Of a stretch of 64,000 nt of DNA, positions 63,101-64,000 are shown in pieces. The notes below the pieces were generated by a model, which saw only the letters and a program-made list of their open reading frames with translations, made no database searches and was not told the origin of the DNA. Made by a program: the position numbers and the translations under genes. Within the stretch, counting starts at the first letter, position 1. Each line of letters begins with the position of its first letter. The stretch is from Candidatus Nitricoxidivorans perseverans (GTDB lineage Bacteria > Pseudomonadota > Gammaproteobacteria > Burkholderiales > Rhodocyclaceae): NCBI GenBank assembly GCA_030246985.1, contig CP107246.1, positions 1,676,282 through 1,740,281 of the forward strand. The letters run 5' to 3'.

Positions 63101-63302
63101 GGCCGCCTTCGCGCTGCTGCCGCTCCTGCTCTCCGCCGACGCGCCGGGCAAGGAAGTGCTGCACCCGGTGGCGGTGGTGATCTTCGGCGGCCTGATGAGT
63201 TCGACGTTGCTCGATACCCTGCTCACGCCGCTGATGTTCTGGCTGTGGGGCCGGCCAACCCTGGATCGCCTGCTCGCCGCCAAAGAGAGCGAAAGTTTCT
63301 AA
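60162..63302 (+). CDS. Heavy-metal efflux RND transporter, CusA/CzcA family
   Basis: 1046 aa. Start at MFDFIIHAALKQRLIVLGVS just after the CzcB stop; the longer frame from 60003 is rejected. Twelve transmembrane helices with the HME-type signature in TM4 (LGGLAIAIGELVDDAVVGVENVLRRL), RSVSGIGLSIIYVEFEWGTD near residue 85, FPRSFLPPFNEGTLTVNV and FIALTGIATRNGI-like TM11 (GFITLTGIATRNGILKISHY). Proton-driven export of metal ions (Cu/Ag, Zn/Co/Cd or others) from the periplasm. Substrate is open. Confidence 0.9.
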   Translation: MFDFIIHAALKQRLIVLGVSLLLIVYGALTLRQMPVDVFPDLNKPTVTLMTEAGGMAPEEVEQLVSFPIESGMNGMPGVTRVRSVSGIGLSIIYVEFEWGTDIYRNRQQIAERLNLVREQLPPGIVPQLGPIASIMGEILLIAIPADPDKVSPMAVREYADWVMRPRLLTIPGVAQVIAIGGEVRQYRVELKPAQLQALGVEREKLEAALRDFGANTSGGFLEAQGREWLIRQIGRSSRLEDLQNLVVSVRSGPNDGQPILLRQLADVKLAPAIKRGDGSYKAKPAVILSVQKQPSADSVTLTREVEKAIAELGKSLPAGVAAPSFLFKQADFIEHSVTNVEEALRDGAILVAVILFLFLLNVRTTLISLMAIPVSLLATALVFHYFGLSINTMTLGGLAIAIGELVDDAVVGVENVLRRLKLNRAEAAPRPVAEVIAAATLEVRSAIVYATAIIVLVFVPLFVLPGIEGRLFTPLGVAYIVSILASMVVSVTLTPVMAYYLLPHMKQLHAGDSPLVTWLKRWDAKLLHWSFGRARTLLAVALALVVVVAASVPFFPRSFLPPFNEGTLTVNVLLNPGTSLTESNRIGTLAEQLVAQVPEVIQTGRRTGRAELDEHAEGVHYTEMEVDLKASARSRDEIIADIRGRLAALPAVTSVGQPISHRLDHLLSGVRAQIALKVYGDDLDTLRGLAADLRDRLGRIPGVTDLQVEKQVLIPQVKIRLDYEQAARYGVAPGALLRSLEQMIEGERITQVIEGGDAGSRRFDLLLRLPESGRGPQALADLLIETPGGHVPLSKIASVEESDGPNQVSRENSRRRIVLSANVDNSAAGRDMSQVIAAIRAELATRPLPEGYFTALEGQFQAQEQASRLIALLAAASLTMIFMVLYSRYRSMALTLIIMGNIPLALVGSVIALWISGQPLSVAALVGFITLTGIATRNGILKISHYINLCAFENETFGRHMIVRGSLERLTPVLMTALVAAFALLPLLLSADAPGKEVLHPVAVVIFGGLMSSTLLDTLLTPLMFWLWGRPTLDRLLAAKESESF

Positions 63303-63332
63303 ACTTGTTTCCCAACGACCAAGGAGTCCGAT

Positions 63333-63776
63333 ATGAGGTTGATACAAACCCTGCTGCTTACCGCCGCCGTCGCCGCGTCGGCCGCGCTTGCCCATACCGA
63401 CGAGTACCTCGACACGCAAAAGGCGCCCAACGGCGGCCAGTTGCGCATGGCCGGCGTCTGGCACTTCGAACTTCTCGCGAAGGACGGAGAGGCCGTAACT
63501 GTGTTCGTGACCGATCACGCCGGGACGAAGATTTCCACCGCGGGCGCGACAGGCACGGCCACGATCCTGTCCGGAAAGGACAGGACGACCGTGACGCTGA
63601 AATCCGATGGCGACAACCGTCTCAAGGGCGTCGGCAAATATGCCTCGACGCCGGACATGAAGGTCGTGGTCTCGATCGCCCTGCCGGGCAAGGTCGCCGA
63701 GCAGGCGCGCTTCACGCCGCTGAAGGCGCTTGCCATTGAGGCGAACTCGCATAAGATGGATCGTATGCAGCATTGA
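63333..63776 (+). CDS. Small secreted protein of the RND operon
   Basis: 147 aa with a signal peptide (MRLIQTLLLTAAVAASAALA). After cleavage it begins HTDEYLDTQKAPNGGQLRMAG, which holds a possible N-terminal metal site, and it has a beta-rich body. Such proteins are often next to CusA/CzcA-type genes, where they may bind periplasmic metal. AAGGAG precedes the ATG. It follows the RND gene by 30 nt. Confidence 0.7.
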   Translation: MRLIQTLLLTAAVAASAALAHTDEYLDTQKAPNGGQLRMAGVWHFELLAKDGEAVTVFVTDHAGTKISTAGATGTATILSGKDRTTVTLKSDGDNRLKGVGKYASTPDMKVVVSIALPGKVAEQARFTPLKALAIEANSHKMDRMQH

Positions 63777-63827
63777 TCCTGTCCCGTTCGCCGCCCGGAG
63801 GCGGCAAACAACCAAAGGAGAGTCACC

Positions 63828-64000
63828 ATGAAAATGACAGCCATGACAGCCCTTGCGGCCTCGATCGCGTTCGCCATGCCGGCCTTCGCCGAGGAGAAAC
63901 ATCACGAGACCTCCGTCCCCGCCGCGGAAAAGGCGGCCCCCGCCAAGCCTGCCCCCAAGGCCGCCAGGCCCGGTGGCGAAGGTTGCCCGATGATGAAAGA
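63828..64000 (+). CDS. Small exported protein, partial
   Basis: Runs off the window edge; 57 codons visible. RBS AAAGGAG. Signal peptide MKMTAMTALAASIAFAMPAFA, then EEKHHETSVPAAEKAAPAKP and, near the edge, GGEGCPMMK, a Cys-Pro-Met-Met motif that may bind Cu. Disordered Ala/Lys/Pro. Probably another periplasmic metal-binding component of the efflux operon. Confidence 0.6.
   Translation, partial: MKMTAMTALAASIAFAMPAFAEEKHHETSVPAAEKAAPAKPAPKAARPGGEGCPMMK

Noticed and set aside
1-64000. tRNA, rRNA, CRISPR arrays, insertion sequences, integrases
   Set aside because: Looked for on both strands by eye; no cloverleaf with CCA-type end, no repeat-spacer array and no transposase-like frame recognised.

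Overview
The window is GC-rich DNA, probably from a respiring, metal-handling betaproteobacterium. A member of the Rhodocyclales or a relative would fit, but that is inferred from gene content (five TonB-dependent receptors, SCO1, CtpA/CopA-type copper ATPase, HME-type RND efflux, FecI/FecR, an ATP-driven 2-hydroxyacyl-CoA-dehydratase-like pair) and not from any marker gene. No rRNA, tRNA, CRISPR array or insertion sequence was seen.

Left arm (1-12692). A minus-strand cluster encodes a double-cubane-type iron-sulfur protein with its ATPase activator (cut by the window edge), a membrane polyferredoxin and a membrane-anchored DUF4198-like periplasmic protein, preceded by two TonB receptors. A second minus-strand operon is ECF sigma - FecR - SafE-like membrane protein. 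It is divergent from a FecA-like receptor with a signalling STN domain (10413-12692).

Core of interest (12854-21786, plus strand). A 41-codon, six-cysteine peptide gene is followed by three consecutive radical-SAM/SPASM maturases, an ABC-2 exporter (ATPase and permease), a compact TonB receptor and a secreted beta-propeller with a C-terminal c-type haem site. This reads as an uncharacterised RiPP (post-translationally modified peptide) pathway with export and re-uptake. Its layout beside FecI/FecR/STN-receptor genes parallels methanobactin (chalkophore) loci, but the chemistry genes differ.

Centre (21842-46112, minus strand). Nineteen tightly packed genes encode an extracellular contractile injection system (eCIS): sheath, tube, baseplate, spike, PAAR-like tip, LysM adaptor, AAA+ ATPase, DUF4255 terminator, fibre-like proteins and a DUF4157 protein that is probably cargo. 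An AT-rich stretch (about 46200-46370) carries the likely promoter.

Right arm (46442-64000). A minus-strand copper operon (SCO1, FtsX/LolD-type ABC pair, a polytopic protein, TlpA-like thioredoxin, small metal-binding proteins, copper P-type ATPase) diverges from an OprC/NosA-type copper receptor. A glycine-zipper protein follows, then a CzcCBA/CusCBA-type RND efflux operon and two small exported proteins.

A recurring dyad, roughly TGCGRCA-N3-TGYCGCA (TTGYCGC half sites), lies upstream of the two left receptors, in the sigma/STN-receptor divergent region and in the copper-receptor divergent region, where it is the core of a 43-bp perfect palindrome. This ties at least four receptor loci to one regulator. 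Because one of them is a copper receptor, the simplest reading is a shared copper (or closely related metal) regulon that includes the receptor next to the RiPP cluster.
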